Source: Chara braunii
Lineage: Eukaryota > Streptophyta > Charophyceae > Charales > Characeae
DNA length: 24,903 nt
Reading direction: 5' to 3'
NCBI GenBank assembly: GCA_003427395.1
Contig: BFEA01000159.1
Location: 1,902,730 to 1,927,632, forward strand
The translations under genes and the position numbers were made by a program. Positions 1-9,129 of this stretch are shown in pieces (the first letter of the stretch is position 1; every line of letters starts with the position of its first letter). A model generated the notes under the pieces. It searched no databases and was not told the DNA's origin. It saw only the letters and a program-made list of their open reading frames with translations.

Positions 1-170
1 GCGCGCGCATGTGTGTAAGTGTGTGTGTGCGCGTGTCTTTGTGCGCGTGTGTGTGTGTGTGTGCACGCACGGGCGATAGTACGTGTGTACGAGCGGGAGG
101 GCGGGGGTGTGTGTGTGCGCGCGGGCGGGTGCGGGTGTGTGTCTGTGTGTGTGCCGGGGGGAGGGTGTGG
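1..170. repeat. Imperfect (GT)n / G-rich low-complexity tract
   Basis: Interrupted GT/GC dinucleotide runs pass into G-rich sequence. The open frames here encode only Cys/Val/Arg repeats and are artefacts of the dinucleotide composition. It sits directly before a CAAT microsatellite, the same pairing seen at 2484-2877. Confidence 0.9.
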
Positions 171-184
171 AGGACCTCCCCCAC

Positions 185-284
185 CAATCAATCAATCAAT
201 TAATCAACCAATCAATCAATCAACCAATCAACCAATCAATCAATCAATATTTCAATCAATTAATCAATCAATCAATCAACCAAC

Positions 285-320
<36 letters not shown>

Positions 321-338
321 CAATCAATAGACCAATCA

Positions 339-393
<55 letters not shown>
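185..393. repeat. (CAAT)n tetranucleotide microsatellite
   Basis: About 50 copies of CAAT/AATC with a few variants (CAAC, a TTAAT interruption). It reads as Asn-Gln-Ser-Ile repeats in all three plus frames, so the open frames are not genes. Confidence 0.95.
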
Positions 394-560
394 TCTATTT
401 TTTTTCTACTTCTTTTTTATTTTTTTCCACACACCAAAAACGACCCCCCCGAAAATTATTTTTTTTTTTACTTTTTTTTTTCAAGAAGGTAGGGTCAGGG
501 TTCCGGAACCCCGAACCGCAACCCCGAACCTTAACCCCAACCCCCAACCCCCTCTCCCCT
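394..560. repeat. Homopolymer-rich stretch followed by degenerate C-rich, telomere-like repeats
   Basis: Poly-T runs are followed from about 488 by G- then C-rich units. A perfect 14-bp palindrome GGGTTCCGGAACCC lies at 498-511. It is followed by loosely repeated AACCCC/GAACC units up to about 555. The units resemble but do not match the plant CCCTAAA telomere repeat, so this is only called simple sequence. Confidence 0.5.
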
Positions 561-654
561 CGGCCGTTGTGGGCCGCGACATTCCGCGGTCGCCACGGTC
601 ATGGCTGCGGGCTCGCGGCCGCGGCCGTGCCTGCGGCGACCGCGACCACTGGTG

Positions 655-850
655 TTACATAGATAGCCGCCCATGAAGACAAACCTCCGACCAACAAACG
701 TCGCCACCTTGAACACGACGCGTCATCGCTAGGCACTAGCAAACAACCAACCAATCATGAACGCGCCTCGTCCTCCAGAAACCGCCACTACATACACAAC
801 CTACCATGTGTCATTACCCATATACGCAGAATATCTGGTGCCCCACACAC
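655..850 (+). repeat. Diverged direct repeat, copy 1
   Basis: The stretch beginning with an ATAGCCGCCC core (about 662) and passing through AGCAAACA(A/G)CCAACCA is repeated about 610 to 620 bp downstream (1272-1460) with many substitutions and small indels. No protein is recognisable. The surrounding 560-1740 sequence is A/C-rich on the plus strand and otherwise featureless to me. Confidence 0.55.
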
Positions 851-1271
851 CGGCCCCAAACTCCGAGTCACCCCCCTGAACCCTGACCCGATAAACCCAC
901 TTAAGTATATCGAGGATGCCACATACCATATCACCCTCTACCCCTCCAACCCTCCATGAACCCTCCATGATTCCAACTCCACACCCACATAAAACCAAAA
1001 AAAAAACAACACCAGCCTACAAAACCCAACTCCACATCAACAACCGATACACCAAAATCCAACCCTTTCTAAACAAACTGAACACACACACACACACACC
1101 CCTCCCACCCCTGTGCGAGAAACACACGTTTTTAAACGGACGAAAATCCTTTGGACCTCGCTAAATGAAATTGCCAACCCCACCCCCAAACAAACATTCC
1201 AAAAAATGAAACGACACTGCCCCAAGAAGACCGACCACCCCGGACAAAAAAACATGCCAGTCCACAACACG

Positions 1272-1460
1272 CCAGTGCGCCATAGCCGCCCGTCAAGTCA
1301 AGCTCCCGACCAACGAATGTCCCCACCTCGAACTCTACACGTCACCACTTTGCACCAGCAAACAGCCAACCATGCCTCCACTACAGACACAACATACCAC
1401 GCGCCATTGCCGAAATACAGCAACCCAGAAAAACTGGGCCCCCACGCCACACACAAAAAG
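1272..1460 (+). repeat. Diverged direct repeat, copy 2
   Basis: Partner of the repeat at 655-850. It has the same order of blocks: ATAGCCGCCC, then CCGACCAACRAA, then CACCTYGAAC, then AGCAAACAGCCAACCATG. The A/C-rich interval between the copies has no supported gene. Confidence 0.55.
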
Positions 1461-1938
1461 CACTTATTTAGCTTCCCTTTCACCCCACACCATCGCAAAG
1501 ACGCCCACTTCAACATCCCCCTTCTTCTTCCCCCCCCCCCACATCGAACTTCACCATGGCCCCACACAACCCTACCCACCCTCTAAAACATCACCACACC
1601 GCCCCATACACAACTCCCTTTGTCGCCCCACGTCCTCACGCCCGCCCACACCCATCCCTCCAAAAAATACTCTCCTACTTAATCTCGCTCCGCCTCGTTG
1701 GGGATACTCAATACTGACATAGTTTCTTTCAATCCCACGCAACAAGCTGGAGCGTCACCCCGCCTACGTCTTTCTCTCACCGCTACTGTTAACTCCTCTG
1801 CTCCATCACCACCTATCTTCTCTCTTGTATGAACTGCAGAGCATTCAAGCGGGCCTTCACCCGCCCTAGCCTGCTCATGGTGAAAGAAGCTGCTACCAAC
1901 CCGCTATCGCCATAGCACTCACACGGTGCACGATATAG

Positions 1939-2202
1939 CCGGTTCTGAGCGTTCGGCAGAAGGTGCACTCCTTCATCTGGAACACCCTTGGGACCGCTTG
2001 CAGCTGCAGTGAGGTACCAGCGATGGCGGAAGTCACGGATGCTATCCCCAATGCATACATCTCGGAGCATGTGGTGAGTATAGCCCCTGTGCTCTACCTC
2101 CCCATACCCATACACTACCTCCATCTTTTGGCTTTCTAGGAGCTAGAGGCATTTCACCCTCTGATGAGCCGTGACTGGCGCAAGCGGCGAAAAGCGCTTT
2201 AG
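1939..2202 (+). CDS. Possible last two exons of an unrecognised spliced gene
   Basis: A plus-strand frame is open from 1939, just after a TAG, to 2073. There it meets a strong donor context (GTG|GTGAGT). A 66-nt candidate intron (2074-2139) has a pyrimidine-rich end and a TTTCTAG acceptor. Exon 2 continues in frame from 2140 to a TAG at 2200-2202. The spliced C-terminus ends in a basic segment containing RDWRKRRKAL. If translation starts inside, the ATG at 2023 would give a 37-residue peptide; more likely upstream exons are missing or unrecognised. I do not recognise the family. Against it: the opposite strand is also open for 103 codons (2124-1813), and many window sequences are decayed repeats. 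The composition of 1740-2240 is more balanced than its A/C-rich and microsatellite flanks, which is mild support for a gene. Confidence 0.3.
2074..2139 (+). other. Candidate 66-nt intron
   Basis: Starts GTGAGTAT and ends GGCTTTCTAG, preceded by a C/T-rich tract. Removing it joins two open segments in phase. Splice motifs seen only by eye. Confidence 0.35.
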
Positions 2203-2483
2203 GGGATGCGCCACCCCTCCTCTTTTGGCTACTATGCCAATACTGATGCCCTTGCCATCATCGCTCCCCTCTCCTTCTTCCTTGCTTTTTCTTCTTTCTC
2301 CTTCCTTTTTTCTTTTCCCTTTTTAAAAAAAAACGTTATTCTAAAGTTGCCTACATAGTCTGTTGATATTTGGTGTTCCGAGTTACTATTGGTCGTTGGA
2401 ATAATTTTGATTCTACACATGGTAAGTGGATATGCCAGAGATCCCCGTGTAACGAGTTTCTATGTTTCTTTGTTTTATATATA

Positions 2484-2552
2484 CACACACACGCGCGCGC
2501 ACACACGCATATAGAGACACACACACATACACTGACACACACACACACACAA

Positions 2553-2647
<95 letters not shown>

Positions 2648-2648
2648 N

Positions 2649-2718
<70 letters not shown>

Positions 2719-2758
2719 AATCAATCAATCAATCAATCAATCTATCTATCTATCTATC
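2484..2758. repeat. Composite (CA)n-(AATC)n-(TATC)n microsatellite
   Basis: An interrupted CA/GC section begins at 2484. A nearly pure CA run follows from about 2558 to 2714, with one undetermined base at 2648. Then come seven AATC units (2715-2742) and four TATC units (2743-2758). The true CA length is probably uncertain, given the n. The preceding 2203-2483 stretch is pyrimidine-rich and has no supported gene. Confidence 0.95.
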
Positions 2759-2782
2759 AACTAATCACAGTGATTGTCTCAA

Positions 2783-2818
2783 TGAACCAATTAATCAATG
2801 AACCAATTAATCAATCAG

Positions 2819-2877
<59 letters not shown>
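2783..2877. repeat. (AATC)n / AATGAACC repeat
   Basis: Two copies of an AATGAACCAATTAATC-type unit pass into a near-perfect AATC array ending at a short GTGTGTGT run. This is the second segment of the composite microsatellite. Confidence 0.9.
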
Positions 2878-2879
2878 GT

Positions 2880-3245
2880 GTGTGTGTCTAGCAAAAACGG
2901 CAAGAAAAGGAAAAAGAAAAGAAAATGACTTTGGTTGTTCTTTTTCGTTATTATCTTTTTTTTTTTTCCCTTTCATATTTGCATATGGCATTGTAGGTAA
3001 AAAGAAAGAATCAAAGAAACATGAGCACCATGATTATCCCACCTGCAGTTAGAAAAAAATGGAAAAAAAGGTTGCTTTTTTTTTAATATGTTTCTTTTGA
3101 TTTTAATACTCTTTTTTTTTGTTTTCTATTTTTTAAAAATAGCAAAAAACATCAAAACAAAAAACAAAAAATATGGGGATGTACGGTTTTGGAAACCCTA
3201 CAACCCCATTTTGTTTTTTTATTTTTGGGCCTATTATCCTAGGAA
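2880..3245. other. A/T homopolymer-rich interval, no gene seen
   Basis: Runs of A and T up to about 10 bases, including an imperfect hairpin around 3120-3150 (GTTTTCTATTTTT against AAAAATAGCAAAAAAC). Open frames here have no protein-like composition. Confidence 0.6.
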
Positions 3246-3362
3246 TTAAAAATGTTGGGGTTTTCCGATCGCACTCGGGCGTGGCCGCGTGGGCGGTCGG
3301 GATCCCGACTGCGGTCGGTAAAATGGCTCGCGGTCATGACCACGGGTGAATCGGGGTGATGC

Positions 3363-3592
3363 ATAGCCGACATGTGTCCTTCGTTCATGAACGTCACCTA
3401 AGGCGTTGGCATGTCCCAGTTCACCGGCGACCCCACGACACATGCATCCCGCGTCCTTGCAAGAATTCGGAGACCGCTAAAAAAAAACCATTAACCTCAT
3501 GAGCGCCCCCTCCCCCCCTTTTATCCCGCAAAACGAACATCGTAGATCCAACCGTCCATCTCGTCGCCCTTCAAAGCACCACCCCCTTCCCC
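3363..3592 (-). repeat. Segmental direct repeat, copy 1 (decayed coding sequence)
   Basis: Matches 4596-4828 across about 230 bp, including the TCCTTCGTTCATGAACGTCA block, GCGTTGGCATGTCC, CACATGCATCCCG and TTTTATCCCGCAAAAC. On the minus strand both copies keep the same reading, GHANA(L/W)GDVHERRT(H/P)VG. The duplicated piece was therefore coding or derives from a coding repeat. The frame around it is otherwise broken. Confidence 0.75.
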
Positions 3593-3751
3593 ACAATCGT
3601 TTTCCCCACCCTCAACCCCTCCCGTTGCCGCTCCGCGTCATCTCTACCGCAACCGTCCACCACGGCCACCCGCGGAATCATGGTGATAGTGGTGACGTTA
3701 CCATCTCCACCAAGCGCCTGTGAGGCAAGTAGCGCTCCCCCCTCTCCCACC

Positions 3752-4374
3752 TCAGATTGTTAACATCCTTCCACAACTGTGCGATGCTGACACACATCGT
3801 GGGAACCGTTGGCAAACGTGGCATAGGCGAAGCACCCTCATGCTTGGATGTTGTCCAAACGTCGCTCCTCCACATGCAATAGTGGTGGGAGGTGGTGCTT
3901 CCTCCATGTCAGGTTCATTGGCGTTTTCGACGTTGATGACGGGCTCTCCTCGTGCTCGCGCAGGCTCAACCACTCCTGTCGCGTGACCACGTGCACGTGT
4001 CGTCGCAGGCGGCGGCAATGACTGTTGTCTTGTCGTGATCGTGGCAGGGACGTGTTGCCTTCGCCCTACTAAGTGAAGAACGACGTCCATCGCCTGCTCG
4101 GGTTCGTCTTCCGTTATGAAGATGTCGTGGTCGTTGTCCTAGATCGCCTCCCCCACCCATCGCCGACATTGCTAGCAGGCTCAGCAACAGTGCCTGACAT
4201 GGTGTCATGACGCCCCCTTTTCACCTTCGGCGCGTAGCGGCGCTGCCCATCAAACCCGCTTGTCTCTTCACGGATGTTACCCCGTTTCCTACCCCATCCA
4301 CCGCCGCCATTACCGCCTGCCGTTGACATGATATATTTCAATGGTGCTTTCCACCCCGTTAACGCTCGATACAC
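3752..4374 (-). pseudogene. Decayed repeat-family coding segment between the two 230-bp repeats
   Basis: The minus-strand frame is protein-like in pieces. From about 4140 to 3800 it reads through an acidic stretch (HDIFITEDEPEQAMDVV), then VVEPARARGEPVINVENANE and MEEAPPPTTIACGG. That is the low-complexity, disordered composition of plant or algal transposon-associated proteins. An upstream Gly-rich frame begins near 4329 in a different phase. I do not recognise a domain. Phase changes and stops between the pieces indicate decay. It lies downstream, in the minus sense, of the Myb/SANT-like remnant and may belong to the same or a second copy of that repeat family. Confidence 0.4.
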
Positions 4375-4595
4375 ACAGCGACGCGAGAACTATGGCGACG
4401 ATCTTGGGCGAGGTGGTGCGGCGCAACAACAAGAGCAGGCACTGGTAATGTGAGCGGAAAATATCGGTGATGACGTGTCGTAATGCAATGCACGAGGGGC
4501 CCAGTAATGGCGAGAAGTGAGCATACGTTGGAGTACCCCACGGACCATAATTTATCCTCCCCACAGAGACTTGATACGGCCAGAGAAGGCCTACT

Positions 4596-4828
4596 ATAAG
4601 CCGACAGGTGTCCTTCGTTCATGAACGTCACCCCAGGCGTTGGCATGTCCTAGCGGCGCCCCCACAACACATGCATCCCGCTGTCCTCTTAAGAATTTGG
4701 AGCCCGCTGAAAAAAACCATGAACCACACAACTCATGAGTGCCCCCTCCCCCCATTTTATCCCGCAAAACAAACATCGTCGATCCAACTCTCCATCTCCT
4801 CGCCCCTCAAAGCACCACCCCTTTCCCC
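4596..4828 (-). repeat. Segmental direct repeat, copy 2 (decayed coding sequence)
   Basis: Partner of 3363-3592 at an offset of about 1235 bp. The minus strand has a 60-codon open frame here (4776-4594) that includes SKFLRGQRDACVVG and GHANAWGDVHERRTPVG. It sits directly after the unrecognised coding remnant at 4850-5345. Confidence 0.75.
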
Positions 4829-4849
4829 CTTTGATCCGCTTTGATCCGC

Positions 4850-5345
4850 TATGCAGATGGCGATGGTGGAGGACTACGATGGCAACGAGGCATTGGCCCT
4901 CTGGTGCGCTCCTGGCAAATGAGGGGGGGGACGACTCGTATGATCTACTCCATGTCTGTGTACATCTCACGTTCAAACTCCTTGGTTATGCCGTCGACGT
5001 ACAAGTCCCTGATGTCCTACAACAAGTCGTATTCCCCCAAGGGCTCGCTCGATATGTGGTTGCCAACTTTACCCACAAAAACTACCACCCATTTCAACAT
5101 GTCTCGTTTCATGCCCTGCTTCGCACACAGACGTATCGCGTGGACATCACCCCAATGCTCACGGATATATACTGAATCTGATATGTATCAACGCCATTGT
5201 AGAACTCCGCCTCGCAATAAAGACCGTAAGGGTCAGTGTTCCTCTTACAGATCCAGTCCATGCCCACCACTTTCCTTACATACACCATCCCCTTGAAGAT
5301 GTTCACAACGGCGGAATCCATTTCCCGACACGTGGCAACAAACAA
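4850..5345 (-). pseudogene. Unrecognised decayed ORF
   Basis: Two abutting minus-strand frames look like one protein. From 5345 to about 5175 the reading includes VVNIFKGMVYVRKVVGMDW and YGLYCEAEFYNGVDTYQIQY. A phase change near 5165-5180 leads into EHWGDVHAIRLCAKQGMKR, then WVVVFVGKVGNHISSEPLG, DIRDLYVDGITKEFEREMY and IIRVVPPSFARS, ending near 4880. TAG codons interrupt the second frame at 5017-5019 and 4945-4947. Both could be former CAG. The amino-acid composition is convincingly that of a folded protein, but I cannot assign a family. It follows the Myb/SANT-like remnant in the same orientation and may be a second ORF of the same repeat. Confidence 0.5.
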
Positions 5346-5808
5346 AATCGACGAAGGTGGCGGTACTCCAGGCTATGGCCACATTCGTTTTCGCGCGGTC
5401 GTTTATGTCCGTGTGTGCGCTTTTGTGTGCACTTGTGTGCGTGCAGTGGCTTATGTGCGCATCATTCTGGTAGTCTGTGCTAATATGTCGATGTGTACTC
5501 GTGCTCTCTCCGCGTAGGATTTCGGATCCGGAGCACAAAATTTGTGCATGACCGTTCCACGAGTAGATATTTTCGGTCTTCAATCTGTCATGACGTTTCT
5601 GGACGGCATCATCCCACTGCGATGGCGCACCTTTGTACTCTTAACAAATCTGAACACAAGGAAAAAAGAAAGAAAGTGGCACACATCCACCAACGTTGCC
5701 ACCGACAAAACTGACAAAGGCACCGCCCATGAACGATTGTTGTGTTCACGATGACGATCATTCGTGTATGGCGGCAGCAATCTCCGGCAACACCCGACAC
5801 ATCATCTT

Positions 5809-7191
5809 CTAGGCTTCATCCGAGGCCTCGTAATGCGCCTTCTACACCACAACCTCCTGCTCCAGAATGGCACACTGCCGAGTGAGGATGCTGCACTGCC
5901 ACTTGCTCGACGAGTTGATGGTGGATGACATGAGCCCGCCATGGCGGTCCATGAACCCTGCGATCACCTCGAATGTGTGTTGACGAGCGTTCTTCCTTTT
6001 TCCGCTCCCCGCACCGCCACCGACGTTGTGATCGGAATCTCTGGCGGACAACTGATCGTCTGGGAAGGCATCACCGCCACCTTCACTACCGATGGACTCC
6101 TCTGCCCCTACTCCTCGCCTCGGCAGCTGCACACCTTCTGGAGACTTTGAGCCGGTGTCCGCTAAGTTCGGCGGGAAAATGGTGTGCTTCCCAATCATGC
6201 TCACATGAATGTCCTTGTACAAACGTCAATCCATCTAGTCGTCTCACTTCCACTCCTTCGTCTGCATGCGGCCATAATTATGACCCAACCTAACAATGTG
6301 CACATCTTGGTGCCGTTTGCATCACACGAAAAAGACCTGCTCCTCCGTTGTCCAATACATTGTTGTTTTGCCGCCATCCTCGAAAGCGGTGGTTTTGCTG
6401 TCATAACCACAACCCTGACCACGGCCACCCACTTTCACGTGGCTCGTTCCTCTCCCACCTGTCTTTCCCACCGGTCTTATGTTGATGTCATCTTCATCCT
6501 CCGTAGCTTCAACGTCATCCATGTCGCAGTCAGCAATGTCATCACCACATGCCACATCTTCACAACCGCCGTTGCTGTTGGCCCTGGTGATGTTCTCCAC
6601 AATGCCTCGCTGTGACACGGTTGGCATTGACGTGTTGTCCTCCCTCGGATTACAACGCACCTCCCGTGCATTGGAATGTGAGAACTGCCGACGATCAGTA
6701 GGATTGGCAACAGGAGCGGCCGCAACTCTGGTGTCGAGAGGACAACCTTCACCGCAGACTTGCAAATTCGTGGCAAGCCTTCCCTGCCGCCAGTTAGTGG
6801 ATGACAACTCGCCAGCGCCACTCGCACGATGACTGCATGCAAGTGGAGACTCCTCGGTGTGCACATTAAAGACCGATGAAGCCCGCTCGGCGACGCTGCG
6901 GGGTTGACGATGAAAGTGTGAGTGACGGGCGTCGTATTGCCCGACGACAAGCAAAACCTCAGATCGACGTCCCGTGGTCAATATCTGCGTCCAGTTCTGA
7001 AGTCGACCCACTGCCCAAAGGTAAAGTCGGCAGCTCCTTCTCCTCGCATTCATCGTTCGTCGGAAGCAAGGGCTGCTCGTGCGGCGGCAGATGGCTAAAC
7101 AAGGATGGGTCATACTGCCAGCGAGAGACCCCCCCAGCTGAGGCTGAGACGTTGGTGCTCCCCCCCCCTCACAAATAGTTGAATTTGCCAT
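5809..7191 (-). pseudogene. Myb/SANT-like (trihelix-type) DNA-binding protein, decayed repeat-family copy
   Basis: Likely start ATG 7189-7191. The N-terminal 280 or so residues are low complexity, Ser/Arg-rich, with ASSVFNVHTEES. An acidic block follows near 6530-6470 (DMDDVEATEDEDDINIRP) and then a Gly/Arg-rich linker. The DNA-binding core at about 6360-6205 shows TMYWTTEEQVFFV, CKRHQDVHIVRLGHNYGRM and TKEWK, the W..EE...F and EWKW pattern of Myb/SANT-like domains in plant transposon-derived proteins. A C-terminal helix-rich segment (about 6000-5815) contains KRKNARQHTFEVIAGFMDRH and SILTRQCAILEQE. In-frame stops lie at TGA 6322-6324, TGA 6244-6246, TAG 6235-6237, TGA 6226-6228, TAG 5842-5844 and TAG 5809-5811. 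The TGA at 6322 fits CGA to TGA, and the TGA at 6244 fits loss of the second conserved Trp. A broken copy, probably associated with a DNA transposon or domesticated repeat gene; the exact family is from memory only. Confidence 0.6.
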
Positions 7192-7776
7192 TTCCCATTC
7201 AACAGACCTCCCTCTTCTCGTTAAGCAGCGCTTGCAGTGTTGTTTTGGCAGGCGAACGACGAAACAGACGTGGTGGAAGATGACAAACAAGAAAACGACC
7301 ACAAGGAAGGCTAGGAGCGGCAATCGCAGATACACGTCGGCCACCAATCATAGCATATTCAACATGACGGTATGTGGACAACACACTTGAGGACGGTAGT
7401 GCTCTGCCATGTACAGAACAGTCCGTGACGGACGCCTGCAGAAGTACTTCAAATTCCCACCATTAGCCGCTCTCCAGTCATTGTGTATCGTTTATGCAGA
7501 TGGCCACACCGATCGGACACCTGGCGCTCCAGTGTCTACTTCTCAATGGACGGCCACGGGTGACGGGTGTGGACGCCACCAGTCGCACGCTGTCCCGGCT
7601 CCACCCCACCAACCACCGGCCCGCTCCAATGGCTACCGGTTCTGGCCATTGTCGTGGCCTACTCATTGAAGGGCTGCAATGTCCCCACACCGTACCCAAG
7701 GACAACTTCTGCACCGCGGAATTGGAGACATCAATGCACAGCACGCGACGGCGAGGCTCCACATAATGCAGTAGTC
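7192..7776. other. No supported gene; upstream flank of the Myb/SANT-like remnant
   Basis: Open frames occur on both strands (for example 94 codons on minus, 7762-7478), but none has a recognisable motif. The stretch may be the 5' part of the same repeat family. Confidence 0.4.
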
Positions 7777-7950
7777 TGAAAAATAAGCTTCTCTGGAGGA
7801 GCTTTATTTTTCAGGAACGTTTGCCTCGGGATTCTTTAAAGATTTAGGACTAGTCCTAAAGCCGTTTTCCCTTTTTTTTCCAGGAAGTAACTTTTAGGAA
7901 TGCATGTAACAGGCACCACATTCCTAAAAACTGGCATTTTTAGGAGTGTC
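7776..7950. repeat. Cluster of palindromes, MITE-like
   Basis: Three inverted structures lie within 175 bp. The first is CTGAAAAATAAGCT against AGCTTTATTTTTCAG with a short loop (about 7777-7815). The second is a perfect 18-bp palindrome TTTAGGACTAGTCCTAAA at 7843-7860. The third pairs TTTTAGGAATG with CATTCCTAAAA (about 7890-7932), with a further TTTTTAGGAGTG after it. No ORF. The recurring CCTAAA/TTTAGG ends suggest a small terminal-inverted-repeat element or several nested ones; no target-site duplication was established. Confidence 0.5.
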
Positions 7951-8460
7951 TAACGAGACCCTTACCCTATAACCAATGACCGCAGAAACACATTGTCCGT
8001 TGAAGAAAAAAATAAAATAAGGGTAAGCGTCAAAGACAGCGCGTTCGTGGTAGTTTCACAACAAAAATAGTGGCAGGGCCCAAGTTTGATTGCAAAAGCA
8101 CATCTTTAGCAGCAGCTTTACAGGTCCCACCAGTTTTTCAACAAAAAATATTTGCGAGCGTGTTCCCACTTTCGTTGCAAAAATACGTCTTTCTTTTGGA
8201 CTTCGACATATTTTTCTGCAATCACCCCATGATTATCTATCCTATCCCTTGAGCAGCACTGGCCGAGGGGGGAAGGTCCTTGACGCTCTGCGCACCGTTG
8301 TTGGGTTGAAGTTTTGGTGAGGTGCGGTGCATGAAGGCGATCGAGGGCGGGGGAAAGTGCAGAGGGGCGCGCGTACCAAAACGTTCACAGCGCACCATAA
8401 AACGAGCGAGCACGCCCCGGGGGCAGGGCACACGGCGGGCGTCGATGTGGAAGAACATCT
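7951..8460. other. No supported gene
   Basis: Mixed-composition sequence with short open frames only, none with recognisable motifs. Confidence 0.5.
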
Positions 8461-8479
8461 CGGAGGAGAGACCCTCCGA

Positions 8480-8800
8480 TATGTGAAGCTGCTGTTTTTG
8501 TTTGTTTTTTTTTCGTTTTCGTGTGTTGTTTTTTTGTGGGCAGCGTTCGTTTGTATTTTTTTGTACATTTTCGCGCGTCGTTTTGTGTTCCCTTCTTTTT
8601 TTTACTTTTCACGCGTCGTTTTTTACTTTTTCTTTTTCCCTGGCAGCTGTCGTTTTGTGCACCCATTTTCGCTTTCGTGCTTTCGTTTTTTGCGTGTTGT
8701 TTTGTGGTCACCTTTCCCTTTTCTTCTTCACCTTTTTTGTGCGCGTTGTTTTTTTTTTTTTTTCTTTTTTTTTTTTTTACCTTTTGGGGGTTTGGTTGGT
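8480..8800. repeat. T-rich tract with TTTTCG-type units
   Basis: Long T runs interspersed with (T)nCG(T) and GTTTTGTG units; apparent ORFs are Phe-rich artefacts. An undetermined base lies at 8807 just after it. Confidence 0.8.
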
Positions 8801-8837
8801 TTTCCCNCCATAAAGGGTAGCCCGCCGACCTGCGCCC

Positions 8838-8945
8838 ATGCATGCCCGCCCACACCCACCCACACGCACGCACGCTGGACAGCACGCGCACCAGCCGACC
8901 CACACCCACCCAGGCACCCACACCCACCCAGGCACCCACACCCAT
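8838..8945. repeat. CACCCA-rich minisatellite
   Basis: Repeated CACCCACACC / CACCCAGGCA units, roughly 16 bp, in tandem. Translates only into Thr/His/Pro repeats. Confidence 0.8.
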
Positions 8946-8958
8946 GTATCTTTTTATC

Positions 8959-9045
8959 GTCAATTTGGCTTTTTTTTTGTCGTTGGCTGGATTTTATTCA
9001 TTTTATCCGAAAATTATCATCAATTTGGCTTTTTTTTTGTCGTTG
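8959..9045. repeat. Direct repeat, 60-bp spacing
   Basis: A 27-bp unit (TCAATTTGGC, T9, GTCGTTGG) occurs at 8959-8985 and 9019-9045 with almost perfect identity. Confidence 0.8.
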
Positions 9046-9129
9046 GCACCCACCCCGTGGTTTTTTATGCGGGCATAGCCCCCAGCACTGGCACTAAGCT
9101 AGTATACATTACATGGTGCACTACCGTCT

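Noticed and set aside
185-393. CRISPR-like regular repeat array
   Set aside because: Four-base units with no spacers; a microsatellite in a eukaryotic genome.
9-676. Overlapping long plus-strand ORFs rich in Cys/Val and Asn-Gln-Ser-Ile
   Set aside because: They are translations of GT and CAAT microsatellites.
1932-1949. DIAGSER reading on plus, resembling the kinesin DLAGSER switch motif
   Set aside because: The residues around it do not continue like a kinesin, the frame stops at the TGA at about 2010, and the neighbouring phase fits the splice-based model better. Seven residues alone can be chance.
2351-2801. ORFs of alternating Thr-His or Cys-Val
   Set aside because: Pure CA/TG repeat translated; no gene.
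3246-3443. Independent small gene on minus
   Set aside because: Its N-terminal half is the duplicated 230-bp segment and the rest is unsupported; treated as part of the decayed repeat.
8502-8820. Phe-rich ORFs that look like membrane proteins
   Set aside because: Products of T homopolymers; no other sign of coding.
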